A DNA stretch of 64,000 nt from Acinetobacter sp. ANC 3903 (GTDB taxonomy: Bacteria; Pseudomonadota; Gammaproteobacteria; Pseudomonadales; Moraxellaceae). Each line of letters begins with the position of its first letter. Within the stretch, counting starts at the first letter, position 1. Positions 27,431-37,148 of this stretch are shown piece by piece. Position numbers and translations under genes: made by a program. Location of the stretch: the NCBI RefSeq assembly GCF_002135315.1, contig NZ_NEGA01000014.1:1-64000 (forward strand), given 5' to 3'. Below the pieces are notes generated by a model. That model was given only the letters and a program-made list of their open reading frames with translations. It had not been told where the DNA came from and ran no database searches.

Positions 27431-28907
27431 TGTTATTCCCAAGTAGAAATGTCCTACCTAATAACCAAATAGAAATGTCCTATATGGACATTTCTAAGTC
27501 AAGCCCAGGATTCAGATTTCGTTGTTGAATTGCTGTTTTCTGTGCACGTCTGCTTGGCATCTTTTGAGAACGATTGCGTTTGTTTTGTTGTTCCAGTTCT
27601 TCATGCTGCTGTTGAATATGAGCTAATATAGAACCCAAACGTTTATTTTCAACAACCTCTCGCTGGTTGAGCTGACTTAATTTATCAAAGATGCTGTAAT
27701 TGATTTTTCTTCCTCGTGCATGATGGTCACAGTACCATCCGGGTACTCTAGAAATGAAATGTATTGCCCAACAAGCTTATGATTCCGCTCTGTCGGTTCA
27801 AGCAGATAAATACACTTGTCATAGGTAATCGTCAGATTCTTGGTGACCTTGCGCGGTTCCTGCCAGGTAAAAATATCAGCCAGTTCAAGATCAGATTCGG
27901 TTAGGGGCCGATGTAAGTTCTTTGAATTTCGCGCACACTTGGCAAACTTCTGATTGAAATGCTCAATAAAGCAGGGTAGCCATGCATTGGCTTCAGCAAT
28001 CGAACAGATGCCTTCCAGGCGCATTTCCTTGATCAGACGGTCCTGAAGGGTTCGGTTGGCACGTTCTACGCGACCCTTGGCCTGTGGGGAATTGGCGAAG
28101 ATAATATCAATGTTTAACTCGTTCAGAATCCGCCCAAATTGCGTGATCTTGCTGTCCTGACTGGATTTCTGATTGACTCGGAATACCGAGTGTTTATCGC
28201 TATAAAAGGCCAAAGGCTTACCGTATTGTTCAATGTAGGCTCGGGTTGAAAGCATATAGTCGAAGGTCGTTTCCGCCTCACAAAAGCGCAAATGCAACAG
28301 CTTTCCTGTGGCATCATCGATATACACCAATAAACAGCACTTAGCAGCGCGTCCTTCGAACCAGTCATGATATGAGCCATCAATCTGGATCAGCTCACCG
28401 AAGCAATCCCGGTTATAACGTGGCTGATATGAACGCTTCAGGCGCTTGGATCGAGGAATCCAGAGCTCATTGGCGTCATCCAGCGCCGAAGCGTTTCTAC
28501 CGGAATATTCAGGGAAAATATGCTGCTGAGCTTCTCATGGGCCAAGGTGGGTCCAAAGCCCAGCAGATGTTCAGAAATAATGGAAAGACACTTTGATTTT
28601 AACAAGTCATCATGACGATGATGGCCCAGTTGACCACGACTGGCATGCATCATGCCTGAAATACCATCTTGATTAAGCTTGTGCAATAACCGGGTAATTT
28701 GACGGGTGGAAAGATTCAGGATTTCAGCAGCACGGACTTGGGTAATACGATGATCTCGAACGTCTTGCAGAACAGCAAGACGTTGAATTTCTTTATCAGA
28801 CATAGTGATCAGCATCTATATTTATATCCAGTCCATGGTGATAAAAACCATCATAAACTAGACATTTTTATTGGTGAGAATACAGACACTTTAAATGGGT
28901 TCTAACA
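27431..28907 (-). mobile_element. IS1202-like (ISNCY) insertion sequence
   Basis: About 1.48 kb. The left end is TGTTATTCCCAAGTAGAAAT and the right end, read inward, TGTTAGAACCCATTTAAAGT. Between them is a frameshifted transposase on the minus strand. The right end stops exactly 5 bases from the XerC arm of a pdif site, the preference reported for IS1202-group elements of Acinetobacter. Flanking pentamers differ (AATAC left, TTAGC right), so no target duplication survives and the left side was probably rearranged. Confidence 0.8.
27677..28815 (-). pseudogene. IS1202-like transposase, single frameshift
   Basis: The N-terminal part (28438-28815) has an HTH region (RAAEILNLSTRQITRLLHKL) and ends LRRWMT. 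After a one-base frame change at about 28445-28470 it continues NELWIPRSKRLKRSYQPRYN into FGELIQIDGSYHDWFEG and YSDKHSVFRVNQ. The catalytic-domain end ANSPQAKGRVERANRTLQDR follows. The DDE residues (IDGS, SDKH, KGRVER) are present. IS1202 transposases are normally one frame, so I read the break as a mutation rather than programmed frameshifting. No slippery heptamer is obvious at the junction. Confidence 0.8.
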
Positions 28908-28912
28908 TTAGC

Positions 28913-28940
28913 ATTTCGTATAATCTACATTATGTTAAAT
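28913..28940. other. Xer recombination (pdif) site, XerC-XerD orientation
   Basis: ATTTCGTATAA (XerC arm), spacer TCTACA, TTATGTTAAAT (XerD arm): a 28-bp site with the canonical Acinetobacter pdif layout. It is inverted relative to the site at 25705-25731. The IS1202-like right end lies 5 bases to its left; a MerR gene ends 31 bases to its right. Confidence 0.87.
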
Positions 28941-28971
28941 ATTGTGAGATTAGACTCAAAGAGAGGAAATA

Positions 28972-29493
28972 CTAGAGGTTGCGAATCCGTGAAATTTCCT
29001 CTGGTGAAATTCCTAGTGACTCTAAAAATTTCTGATGCTCTTCAGGCTCCATTTCTTCAAATTTTTGATGCCACTTCATCATATCTTCTTTTGATAAACC
29101 AGCAGCAGTCATAATTTCTACCCATTTCGCTTTATTCATGAACTTTTCCTTTAATAAAATTGATTTTTTTAATAACTCAATGATGGCTTTTTGCTGACCC
29201 CTTAAGTTATTAATCTCTTTCTCCAATGCCCTAAAATGATTTTCCAAGATTTGACCTTGGGATATGCTACACGGTTCTAAAAGCAAGCGGATATCTGAAA
29301 TTGATAGTCCGTAAGCGCGATAAGAGACTATACTTTTCAGTCGCTCGATCTCACTTTCACCGTACCATCTGTAACCATTTTCAGCTATAAATCTGGGTTT
29401 TAATAAACCCTGTTTCTCATAATAAAGAACGGTGGTTCTCGATAAATTGAGACTTTTAGCTAAGCGGGATACAGTAAGCATATTTTTTGTCAT
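28972..29493 (-). CDS. MerR-family transcriptional regulator
   Basis: A 173-residue MerR regulator: N-terminal winged HTH (residues ~5-75, TVSRLAKSLNLSRTTVLYYE and ENGYRWYGESEIERLKSIV), then a long dimerisation helix (to ~115). The C-terminal part is MTAAGLSKEDMMKWHQKFEE with repeated acidic helices. No cysteine metal motif is seen, so it is not a MerR/CueR-type metal sensor; the C-terminal part suggests a small-molecule or unknown signal. No obvious target gene is adjacent. It begins near a pdif site and could belong to that mobile unit. Start at 29493 or 29481. Confidence 0.85.
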   Translation of the reverse strand: MTKNMLTVSRLAKSLNLSRTTVLYYEKQGLLKPRFIAENGYRWYGESEIERLKSIVSYRAYGLSISDIRLLLEPCSISQGQILENHFRALEKEINNLRGQQKAIIELLKKSILLKEKFMNKAKWVEIMTAAGLSKEDMMKWHQKFEEMEPEEHQKFLESLGISPEEISRIRNL

Positions 29494-29705
29494 TCGTTCA
29501 TTGTTGAATTAAGGTAAACCCTTTACTTATAGACAGGTCAATCTGGAAAAATGATTTATTTCACAAATTAAGGATACCCAAAGCACAGTCATTTTTATTT
29601 TAGGCTGACAGCTCATTATCGCTCCTCAGCTATCGATGAAATAAAATATGTAACTGATTCCAACCCGCTATAAAATAAAATTTTGATTAATTACAGGAAA
29701 TGCAC

Positions 29706-30056
29706 ATGGTCTGGCTTATTGCTAAGTATGCGCTCACAGCTGGGATGGTAATACTTATTTCAGAAGTGGCCAAACGTAGTGACCGTTTAGGCGGGTTGAT
29801 TGCAGCCTTACCCATTGTAACGGTACTGGTGCTGATATGGATGAAACTTGAGCATCAAGATCCACAGAAAATTTCAAATCATGCCTGGTACACTTTTTGG
29901 TATGTAGTGCCGACCTTACCGATGTTTTTAGCATTTCCCCTCCTGTATCAGCGTTATGGATTTTGGCCAGCTCTAGCCCTTTGTTGTGTAATGACCCTTG
30001 TGATTTTTTTGGCATGGGCCGCTATCTTGCACCATTTCGGTATTGATTTAATGTAA
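29706..30056 (+). CDS. Small membrane protein, DUF3147 family
   Basis: A 116-residue protein with four hydrophobic segments, typical of DUF3147 inner-membrane proteins of unknown function. It reads GMVILISEVAKRSDRLGGLI, then PIVTVLVLIWMKLE, with a later segment WYVVPTLPMFLAFPLLYQRY. I choose ATG 29706 because AGGAA at 29695-29699 is properly spaced for it; the ATG at 29700 is too close. It stands alone. Confidence 0.8.
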   Translation: MVWLIAKYALTAGMVILISEVAKRSDRLGGLIAALPIVTVLVLIWMKLEHQDPQKISNHAWYTFWYVVPTLPMFLAFPLLYQRYGFWPALALCCVMTLVIFLAWAAILHHFGIDLM

Positions 30057-30807
30057 AGGATGAAACGATTACTCAGATTGAATCAGGATAAATCCTTTTT
30101 TACGGAAATGTTCATTTCACTAAAACCCACAACCTTAGGGATGATCAAAAGCCTTGTAGAGATTAGTAGATTTTTCAATATGCCCACTCTTTAGGTAATT
30201 GAAAGTGGAACGACATGATATGAATAAGCATCATTGGGAAGCTGTGTATACCAAACTCGGGCTTTTTTATTCCCCCTTCTATGATTGCCCCCATCAAGTG
30301 GGAAAAGCATTCAAAAAATAGTATTGATTAGAGCTTAATTTTCAAACTTGAAGATTGAGCTTCTTTCATAAATCATTTTAGAAACTAAAAATTGTTCTTA
30401 AAACCAAAATTGAAAATAGATTTTTAGCAAATATTGGATTCATGAGTGTGGCATGGATGCCACACGTTTCCCATCCCTTGCGCTGCATTTTAAAGCAGTG
30501 CTTAAAACTGGCTCAGGAAGTCGTGTATGGGAAACAAAAGGTTTTTCTTGCGGACTCAAAATATATTCTGAGATCCTCATTTTGACCTTTCAAAAGTAGA
30601 GAGATTGCCTACACAAAGGTATCAAAATAAAATCAATTAAATATGAGGCCATGCTGATTTAAAAAAATCTAATATTGAACATTTTTTAATTTATGAAAGA
30701 GACCTATTATCTGAATCTTAATTTGATCGCCAGTGAACGAAATACCAATGATATCAAGCCTGGGATGCAGTCCTGGATTGATGGGTATTTAAAGCAAGTT
30801 ATTCAAA
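30057..30807. other. Gene remnants and IS5-type ends, no intact gene
   Basis: At 30220 the frame MNKHHWEAVYTKLGFFYSPF resembles the very start of a class I SAM methyltransferase and stops at 30318. From about 30357 (CTTCTTTCATAAATCATTTT) to 30702 (ATTTATGAAAGAGACC) the interval is bounded by inverted IS5-type ends like the one at 1734. This suggests a ~350-bp internally deleted element. The content between is not a recognisable transposase. Confidence 0.4.
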
Positions 30808-30918
30808 ATGGCAAGGATAGCTATGGATAGGGATTATATTCGCTATTGTCTCGCTCAATTAAGGTTTCGTCATCCTATATTGACTATAATCATGTGGATA
30901 ACAGCAAGAGAGTTTATT

Positions 30919-31620
30919 GTGCGCCATTCTTATCATATTGAAAAACATTATATTGAACGTGCTGGATGGTTGCGTGCAGCGGTGCTGGGGGCAAACGACG
31001 GGATTATTTCAGTCACTAGTCTGGTGGTGGGAATAGCGGCCAGTGGCGCATCTACCCATACCCTACTGGTGACCTGTATCGCCGGATTGATCTCTGGGGC
31101 TGCATCAATGGCTGCGGGTGAATATATTTCGGTTAAATCCCAACAAGACATTGAACAGAATGATCTGGAGATGGAAGAACGTGAACTGCAACGCCATCCC
31201 GAACATGAATTGAATGAGTTAAAAAATATTTATATACAACGCGGATTACAATCCACTTTAGCTGAAGAAGTCGCCCGCCAGCTGACCGCACATAATGCTT
31301 TAGATGCCCATGCTCGTGATGAAATTGGTATTTTAGATCATACCTCTGCCCAGCCATTTCGCGCTGCGTTTTCTTCAGCCACTGCATTTACAATCGGTTC
31401 ACTCTTTCCTTTAATTTCCATTATGCTGCTGCCTGAGCAATACTTAGAGAAAGGCGTCATGCTGATTGGGGTATTAAGTCTTGGCGTTATGGGTGCACTG
31501 GCCAGTTATGTGGGCGGAGTCAGTATCTGGAGAGGCTCAATTCGGGTGATGCTTTGGGGCATTATCGCGATGTTATTCAGCTCCTGGATCGGATCATTAT
31601 TTAATGTGAGCGTGGCATAA
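30919..31620 (+). CDS. VIT1/CCC1-family membrane protein
   Basis: A 233-residue protein of the VIT/CCC1 family, putative Fe/Mn transporters. The family core is clear: ERAGWLRAAVLGANDGIISV, GAASMAAGEYISVKSQQDIE, and a cytoplasmic metal-binding-like helical segment (ERELQRHPEHELNELKNIY). Three C-terminal helices follow. The frame stays open upstream to 30808, but residues before HIEKHYIERAGW do not fit the family. I therefore choose GTG 30919; a TATAAT at 30885-30890 would give a short leader. ATG 30823, with AAGGA, is an alternative. Stand-alone gene. Confidence 0.8.
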   Translation: MRHSYHIEKHYIERAGWLRAAVLGANDGIISVTSLVVGIAASGASTHTLLVTCIAGLISGAASMAAGEYISVKSQQDIEQNDLEMEERELQRHPEHELNELKNIYIQRGLQSTLAEEVARQLTAHNALDAHARDEIGILDHTSAQPFRAAFSSATAFTIGSLFPLISIMLLPEQYLEKGVMLIGVLSLGVMGALASYVGGVSIWRGSIRVMLWGIIAMLFSSWIGSLFNVSVA

Positions 31621-31660
31621 GAGCGCTTTTTATATGTTCCGCACTCTCTCCATGATGGAT

Positions 31661-31700
31661 TTGACATCCTCACCGTCCTTTAAGGACGGTGATTTCTACT
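31661..31700. mobile_element. IS200/IS605-type end hairpin
   Basis: CACCGTCCTT T AAGGACGGTG at 31671-31691, preceded by GACATCCT and followed by ATTTCTACTGC. This subterminal hairpin with GACATCCT..GATTTCT context is typical of IS200/IS605 right ends. No tnpA/tnpB nearby. Confidence 0.5.
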
Positions 31701-31738
31701 GCTAGACGCTTATGCCCAAGCACAAGTATGTTCTTAGG

Positions 31739-32045
31739 GCACTGTTGCAAATAGAAATTTAAATCGATGATGTTCCCTTTAAAAAGTGATTAGAGACTGA
31801 AAACTCTATTCATTAGACACACTTCACCCTGAGGCTGACCATAATAAAATGACGAAGCTTGTCCTTTACGTAGTGCACGCATGACTTCAATACCCTTAAT
31901 TGTGGCATAAGCCGTCTTCATCGATTTGGATCCTAACGTGGCCCTGATGATCCACTTTAGCTTGCCATGATCACATTCGATCAGGTTATTTTTATACTTA
32001 ACCTGCCTGTGCTCAAAGTCTATTGGACATTTTCCTTCCCGTTTT
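31739..32045 (-). pseudogene. IS6-family transposase C-terminus with terminal repeat
   Basis: GGGCACTGTTGCAAATAG at 31739 is an IS6/IS26-type end. Reading the minus strand from about 32010 gives KYKNNLIECDHGKLKWIIRA, then LGSKSMKTAYATIKGIEVMR. The chain ends GQASSFYYGQPQGEVCLMNR near 31805. This is the C-terminal third of an IS6-family transposase with the catalytic Glu region; the rest is lost. Confidence 0.75.
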
Positions 32046-32058
32046 AACCGTGGCTGAG

Positions 32059-32293
32059 CAGATTCTAGATCAGCACTACTTTTGTGATACGGTCGTGAAC
32101 CGCATGGTTTCCAAATTGACTGACCAAAATCTTTACCGACAACTTCGTATTAAGTACAACATTTTTAAGCAATATTAACTTGATCAGGCCGATATCGAAG
32201 ATGCAACTCGTTTGAATCCTGAACAGGAACGATTAGCATCAATGTATGTCGAGGAGATGTGTAACAACTTTAGACCGAGCCCTAGAATTTAAC
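32059..32293 (+). pseudogene. Unrecognised gene remnant
   Basis: A frame from 32059 reads VAEQILDQHYFCDTVVNRMV and SKLTDQNLYRQLRIKYNIFK. A TAA stop after KQY interrupts it, and it resumes DQADIEDATRLNPEQERLAS and MYVEEMCNNFRPSPRI to a final stop. Composition is protein-like and the frame is continuous apart from one stop. I do not recognise the family. It adjoins the IS6 scar. Confidence 0.4.
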
Positions 32294-32344
32294 AGAATAA
32301 AAGAACCTATATTGATGAGGTCAGTTATGCTCGCCTCATCATAT

Positions 32345-32395
32345 CTATAGCCAATTACTTAATTTAGCAGTACACCAAAAACCTTATAAAATGGT
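32345..32395 (+). repeat. Direct repeat, copy 1, upstream of add
   Basis: CTATAGCCAATTACTTAATT continuing TAGCAGTACACCAAAAACC and ending AAAATGGT. The same ~50 bases recur at 33628-33677 with one substitution and a two-base indel. The pair brackets add. Confidence 0.85.
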
Positions 32396-32592
32396 ATTTT
32401 ACAAAAATATTTACGTTCTACAGCCTTTAGAATTTAACTATATATTGTGTAATACGAGTCAATATCTAACTGATTATTCATCAAATTCACTACAGCATAT
32501 ATGATTATGCAGTAGCCGAATGAATCCACTTCCGATTATGCTGTGAGGACATCACGCTTTTTTTGACTGGATAAACCGTTAAGTGAATAATA

Positions 32593-33615
32593 ATGATTGA
32601 TAAAAATATCCCGCTCACCGATTTACACCGCCACCTCGATGGCAATATCCGTCCGCAAACCATTTTAGAACTGGGGCAGCAATTTCAGATTCAACTACCT
32701 GCCAACACCTTGCCCGAACTACTGCCGCATGTTCAGGTCATGGACAATCAGCCCGACCTGCTGAGCTTCTTAAGCAAACTGGACTGCGGCGTGAAAGTCT
32801 TGGGTGATTTGGAAGCCTGCCGCCGTGTCGCATGGGAAAATATGCAAGATGCAGCACAGCAAGGTTTGGACTATGTCGAACTGCGCTTTTCACCCTTTTA
32901 TATGGCGATGAGCCATCAACTTCCACTGGCTGGCGTAGTCGAAGCCGTGATTGATGGCGTTCAGCAAGGCAGCCGTGACTTTGATCTTCCTGCTAAGCTC
33001 ATCGGTATTATGAGTCGTACCTTTGGGCAAGCTCGCTGTCAGCAAGAACTGGATGCCTTACTGACTCATCGTGACCAGATTACCGCACTAGATTTGGCCG
33101 GTGATGAACTGGGCTTTCCAGGGGAACTGTTTATTGATCATTTCAAGCAAGCTCGTGATGCAGGCTGGAACATCAGTATCCATGCAGGCGAAGCCGCAGG
33201 TGCAAGCAGTATTTGGCAAGCGATTCAAACCCTCGGTGCAACCCGTATCGGGCATGGGGTGAAAGCTGTGGAAGATGCAAAATTACTGGATTATTTAGTT
33301 GAACATCAGATCGGGATTGAGTCCTGCATTACCTCAAATCTGCAAACCAGTACCGTTGCCGATATTGCTCAACATCCGCTTAAAACCTTTCTTGAACATG
33401 GCATTTTAGCCACGATTAACAGTGACGACCCTGCAGTTGAAGGCATTGATATTCAACATGAATATTTACACGCAGCAGCGCAGGCAGGCTTGTCCGAAGC
33501 ACAAATCCGACAAGCGCAGAAAAACGGTTTGAGCATCGCCTTTTTATCCGCTCAGGAAAAACAGCAGCTTCAAGAGAAAGTATCGCAGCGTAATGCCTTT
33601 CCAGGAATCAATTAA
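32593..33615 (+). CDS. add: Adenosine deaminase
   Basis: A 340-residue zinc amidohydrolase that deaminates adenosine (and deoxyadenosine) to inosine. Metal and catalytic motifs are in place: [10 protein letters not shown] near residue 10 (HxH), ISIHAGEA near 198, RIGHGVK near 219 and NSDDPA near 277. Cytoplasmic, full length. It is flanked by ~50-bp direct repeats and IS scars on both sides, so the gene may have been mobilised as a unit. Codon use is less AT-rich than the flanks. Members of the adenine deaminase subgroup look similar, so adenine as substrate cannot be excluded. Confidence 0.88.
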   Translation: MIDKNIPLTDLHRHLDGNIRPQTILELGQQFQIQLPANTLPELLPHVQVMDNQPDLLSFLSKLDCGVKVLGDLEACRRVAWENMQDAAQQGLDYVELRFSPFYMAMSHQLPLAGVVEAVIDGVQQGSRDFDLPAKLIGIMSRTFGQARCQQELDALLTHRDQITALDLAGDELGFPGELFIDHFKQARDAGWNISIHAGEAAGASSIWQAIQTLGATRIGHGVKAVEDAKLLDYLVEHQIGIESCITSNLQTSTVADIAQHPLKTFLEHGILATINSDDPAVEGIDIQHEYLHAAAQAGLSEAQIRQAQKNGLSIAFLSAQEKQQLQEKVSQRNAFPGIN

Positions 33616-33627
33616 CCACTTGTTCTA

Positions 33628-33677
33628 CTATAGCTAATTACTTAATTTAGCAGTACACCAAAAACCTTAAAAATGGT
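33628..33677 (+). repeat. Direct repeat, copy 2, downstream of add
   Basis: Second copy of the repeat at 32345-32395. It is followed immediately by TGTATTAGAACCCGTCTAAA, an IS1202-like right end. Confidence 0.85.
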
Positions 33678-34136
33678 GTATTAGAACCCGTCTAAAGTGT
33701 CTATATCCTCACCACCTTTAGAGAGAAAGATTATTAAAAATATCAAAAAAACTATCAGCCTGTTTTTTGTTTATACGAACCATAAACTACTGTCTACTGT
33801 TCTTAGTTTAAAAAATTTCATAACCTGCAAGAAATTATTGAAGCCGCTCAACGTGAGCAACTAGGACGACAAATGGTTTGTAATCTTTTAGATATTGCTC
33901 AGTTAACTGATCAACCAATCAAACATATGATTTTGAACCAAGAAAGAGCATTTGAGGAAATGAAAAACCGAGATCAGGTCTAGGCTTTTCATTTAAAAAA
34001 ACACATAAAAATTAATAATATATACTCAATTTTTCATGTAAGCCCCAAGTGGAAATGTCCGGTTTCTCCAAAGTTGCAATGACTAACTATTTTTTAGAAT
34101 TTTACTACTGGACTGCCATGATTATCCTATTTAATT
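33678..34136. other. IS1202-like end scars and a gene tail, no intact gene
   Basis: 33677-33715 is an IS1202-like right end (TTAGAACCCGTCTAAAGTGT). 34033-34060 (TGTAAGCCCCAAGTGGAAAT) resembles a left end of the same family. Between them, 33817-33984 reads FHNLQEIIEAAQREQLGRQM, then VCNLLDIAQLTDQPIKHMIL and NQERAFEEMKNRDQV to a stop, the C-terminus of a protein I do not recognise without a start. Confidence 0.5.
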
Positions 34137-37100
34137 TTAATGCTGGGTTTGCTGAGACAATAGATACTGCTTAAGCTCATCAATAGGCATCGGTTTGCCA
34201 AACAGATAGCCCTGATAATGGTAACACCCCTGTTTTTCCAATACCTCGCGTTGAGCTGCGGTTTCTACCCCTTCAGCCAGTACAGAAATACCCAAAGTTT
34301 TTGCCAAGACAATAATCATTTTGGTAATTTCGGCATCATTGGCACTGATCACAATATTACGAACAAAACCTTGATCGATTTTTAATTGATCAATTGGAAT
34401 TTGTTGTAAATAAGTGAGAGAAGAATAGCCTGTACCAAAATCATCGAGAGAGAACATGATCCCATAACGTTTAAGAATCGTCATTTTTTCAATAATGTCT
34501 TCTAACCGCATCACTAAAGCACTTTCGGTCAGTTCAAGCTTGAGTAAATGTGCAGGCGCCTGGGTACGTTCCAGAATGTCGAGCACGTCTTGAACAAATT
34601 CATCACGGGCAAATTGGCTGGCGCTGACATTTACAGCCATGCTGAGCTGAGCAGTTTGCGGATACTTGGCCCAGTCACTCAATTGCCGACAGGCACTTTC
34701 TAATACCCAATGGCCCAGTGGAATAATAAAACCATTTTCTTCTGCAACGGGAATAAAACGGGCAGGTGAAATCATCCCTTTGACTGGATGCTGCCAACGT
34801 AACAAGGCTTCTACGCCAGTCACCTGTTGTGCACCATTGACTTGAGGCTGGTAAAATAGCACCAGCTGATTTTTTTCTAGGGCTTGACGTAATCCGGCAT
34901 CAATTTCAGCACGTTCCTGAACCTGAGATTGAATCAGCAGATCAAAGAAGCGATAGTTATTCCGGCCATAATTTTTTGCTTCAGACAGTGCCATATCTGC
35001 GCGTTTAATCGGATCCTGCACATTTTCATACGCTTTTAGCCCCAACAGGCTGATCCCGATACTGGCAGAACTACGATATTCTGAGTCTGCAAAAAAGTAG
35101 GGTTGAGCCAGTGCCTGTAAAATACGTTTTGCCGTCTTTTCCGCTTGTTGAATCGTCTCCGTTTCAGATGCTCCAAGTTGATCAAGCAACACCACAAATT
35201 CATCACTACCGAGTCGAGCAACCATGTGATTATTTTCTACACAATCTAACAGGCGAGTGGCAACTTGCTGTAATAAGCGATCTCCAGTTTCATGACCTTC
35301 GGTATCGTTTAAAGCTTTAAAATTATCCAGATCAATGCACAAAATCACGCCGAGCTGTTTTTTATTTTCTGCCTCTCTCATGCTTTGTTCAAGATGTTGC
35401 AAAAACAGGCTACGGTTGGGTAATTTGGTCAAAGAGTCATAGGATGCCAACAGGCGTACTTGTTCTTCTGAAGCTTTATAGGCAGAAATGTCGCTAATAG
35501 ACGCCACATAATGCGTGGTTTGGCCATTCTCATCACGTACAGCGGCAATCAAGATATGCTGTGGATACAATTCACCATTTCTGCGCTTATTCCAGATTTC
35601 CCCTTGCCAGGATCCGGTTGTGTGAATATGTTCCCACATGCGGGCATAGAAGTTTTTGTCATGCATGCCGGATTGCAGGATTTTAGGCGTATGACCCATC
35701 AACTCTTGTTCGCTATAACCGGTAATTTCGGTTAAAGCACGATTGGTCCGTAAAATAAGCATATTCGGGTCTGTAATCAGCATCCCCACCTGGGAGTCAA
35801 ATGCAGTTGCAGCGATACGCTGGTTTTCTTCTGCTTTTTTACGTGCAGTAATATCCCGTGCCGAGCAAAAAAATACATCATCATTATCCAGATGCACCAG
35901 GACCGAACTGATTTCTACTGGATAACGCTCACCTTGAGCGTTCTGATAATAAGTTTCGAAGCGAATCCCTTCAGGAGTAGAAATCCCAGTTTTTATCAGA
36001 TCTTGTAGCTCTGTTTTATTATAGCCGTTATCCCAGTAACACAGTGTTTTGCCCAAGGCTGCTTGTGGAGTGCTGCCGATCATACGAAAAAAGGAATCAC
36101 TGCCTTCAAGAAGCCTGCCTTGGCAATCTATGACATGGATACCATCTTGTGCATTACGCAACAGCATCCTGCTACGACGATTGGCCAATAGGTTCGCCTG
36201 GATTTGCTGCCAGAGTAACCAGGCAGCAATCGTGGTCACTGCAAGGAAAAGCAAGCCCAGCAAAACGGCTTTGATCAGGTCCTCATACCATTGGGCCAGA
36301 TAGTCTTTTTCACCGAAGGCAACAACGACAAAAATAGGCATGCTGCTGAGTCTACGAAAGCTCCCTATACGTGGAACATGATCGGTGGTTTGTCGTGTAT
36401 AAATGGTGCCAGACTGTGCCCCGGAGTGAACCAGCTGAAACAGTTCCGGTGGTCCCGCCACAAAACCGACCTGGCCATTCGCTGTTTTGAGCATGGGATT
36501 GCGTGCAATAATTCGCAGATCCAGGTCTTGTACCAGCACCACGCCTTTGGAACCTACATCCAGTTCGGCAATCAGATGATTAAAGTAGCTGGCAGGTAAT
36601 GCAGCGACAATCATGCCTGCAAAAGTTCCATCAGCCTGATTGTAGCGTCGTGCAAATAGATGAACCCAGCCTTGACCATTGGGATATTTAATCAGTTTAG
36701 TAACAAACAGCTGATCCGTATTTTTCTGTTGGGCCTGTTTAAAAAAACTATAGTTTGCGTAATTGGATGTTTGAGCGCCAATATCATGATCAGCGAATTG
36801 GACTTGACCTTTTGCATTGGTAATGTGTATTTGTGTAACAGAACCGATCCAATCTTTTTCTTTCAGAATAAACAGATTGATATCTTTATTATCTATTTGT
36901 TTTTTATTATCTAATTCTTTTTCTATATAGGTTTGTAAGGTATACAAAGACAAATCGATTTCTTGTGAACTGCTGCTCACGCTTTTTTCAAGCAGTGATG
37001 TTAAATTTTCTACACCAGTCCGAGCTTCAGCTTCTGCGTGCTCACGTGCAGTGTGCAAGGTATAGGCCAATAAGCTGATCATAAAAATATTCATGATCAC

Positions 37101-37148
37101 TACAGTAAGGACAAGAAGGATAAAAATCGATTTGTTTTTGATTGGCAT
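34137..37148 (-). CDS. Membrane PAS-GGDEF-EAL c-di-GMP enzyme
   Basis: A 1003-residue sensor. TM1 is near residue 8-28, a periplasmic Cache-type domain runs to ~280 and TM2 is near 285-310. Two PAS domains follow (~330-560), the second with ITDPNMLILRTNRALTEITG. GGDEF is ~575-735 and EAL ~750-995. The GGDEF signature is RLGSDEF, so the first Gly is Ser and cyclase activity is doubtful. The EAL domain looks catalytic: EALLRW, the DDFGTGYSSL loop and AEGVET are present. It probably acts as a c-di-GMP phosphodiesterase controlled by a periplasmic ligand. Transcribed alone; a CCCCAAAA/TTTTGGGG hairpin lies 27-49 bases upstream. Confidence 0.9.
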   Translation of the reverse strand: MPIKNKSIFILLVLTVVIMNIFMISLLAYTLHTAREHAEAEARTGVENLTSLLEKSVSSSSQEIDLSLYTLQTYIEKELDNKKQIDNKDINLFILKEKDWIGSVTQIHITNAKGQVQFADHDIGAQTSNYANYSFFKQAQQKNTDQLFVTKLIKYPNGQGWVHLFARRYNQADGTFAGMIVAALPASYFNHLIAELDVGSKGVVLVQDLDLRIIARNPMLKTANGQVGFVAGPPELFQLVHSGAQSGTIYTRQTTDHVPRIGSFRRLSSMPIFVVVAFGEKDYLAQWYEDLIKAVLLGLLFLAVTTIAAWLLWQQIQANLLANRRSRMLLRNAQDGIHVIDCQGRLLEGSDSFFRMIGSTPQAALGKTLCYWDNGYNKTELQDLIKTGISTPEGIRFETYYQNAQGERYPVEISSVLVHLDNDDVFFCSARDITARKKAEENQRIAATAFDSQVGMLITDPNMLILRTNRALTEITGYSEQELMGHTPKILQSGMHDKNFYARMWEHIHTTGSWQGEIWNKRRNGELYPQHILIAAVRDENGQTTHYVASISDISAYKASEEQVRLLASYDSLTKLPNRSLFLQHLEQSMREAENKKQLGVILCIDLDNFKALNDTEGHETGDRLLQQVATRLLDCVENNHMVARLGSDEFVVLLDQLGASETETIQQAEKTAKRILQALAQPYFFADSEYRSSASIGISLLGLKAYENVQDPIKRADMALSEAKNYGRNNYRFFDLLIQSQVQERAEIDAGLRQALEKNQLVLFYQPQVNGAQQVTGVEALLRWQHPVKGMISPARFIPVAEENGFIIPLGHWVLESACRQLSDWAKYPQTAQLSMAVNVSASQFARDEFVQDVLDILERTQAPAHLLKLELTESALVMRLEDIIEKMTILKRYGIMFSLDDFGTGYSSLTYLQQIPIDQLKIDQGFVRNIVISANDAEITKMIIVLAKTLGISVLAEGVETAAQREVLEKQGCYHYQGYLFGKPMPIDELKQYLLSQQTQH

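Noticed and set aside
28438..28500. Programmed frameshift in the IS1202-like transposase
   Set aside because: No slippery heptamer seen at the junction, and this family normally has a single frame; a mutation is simpler.
30220..30318. Separate methyltransferase gene
   Set aside because: Only about 20 residues at the start resemble a class I methyltransferase; the SAM-binding motif is absent.
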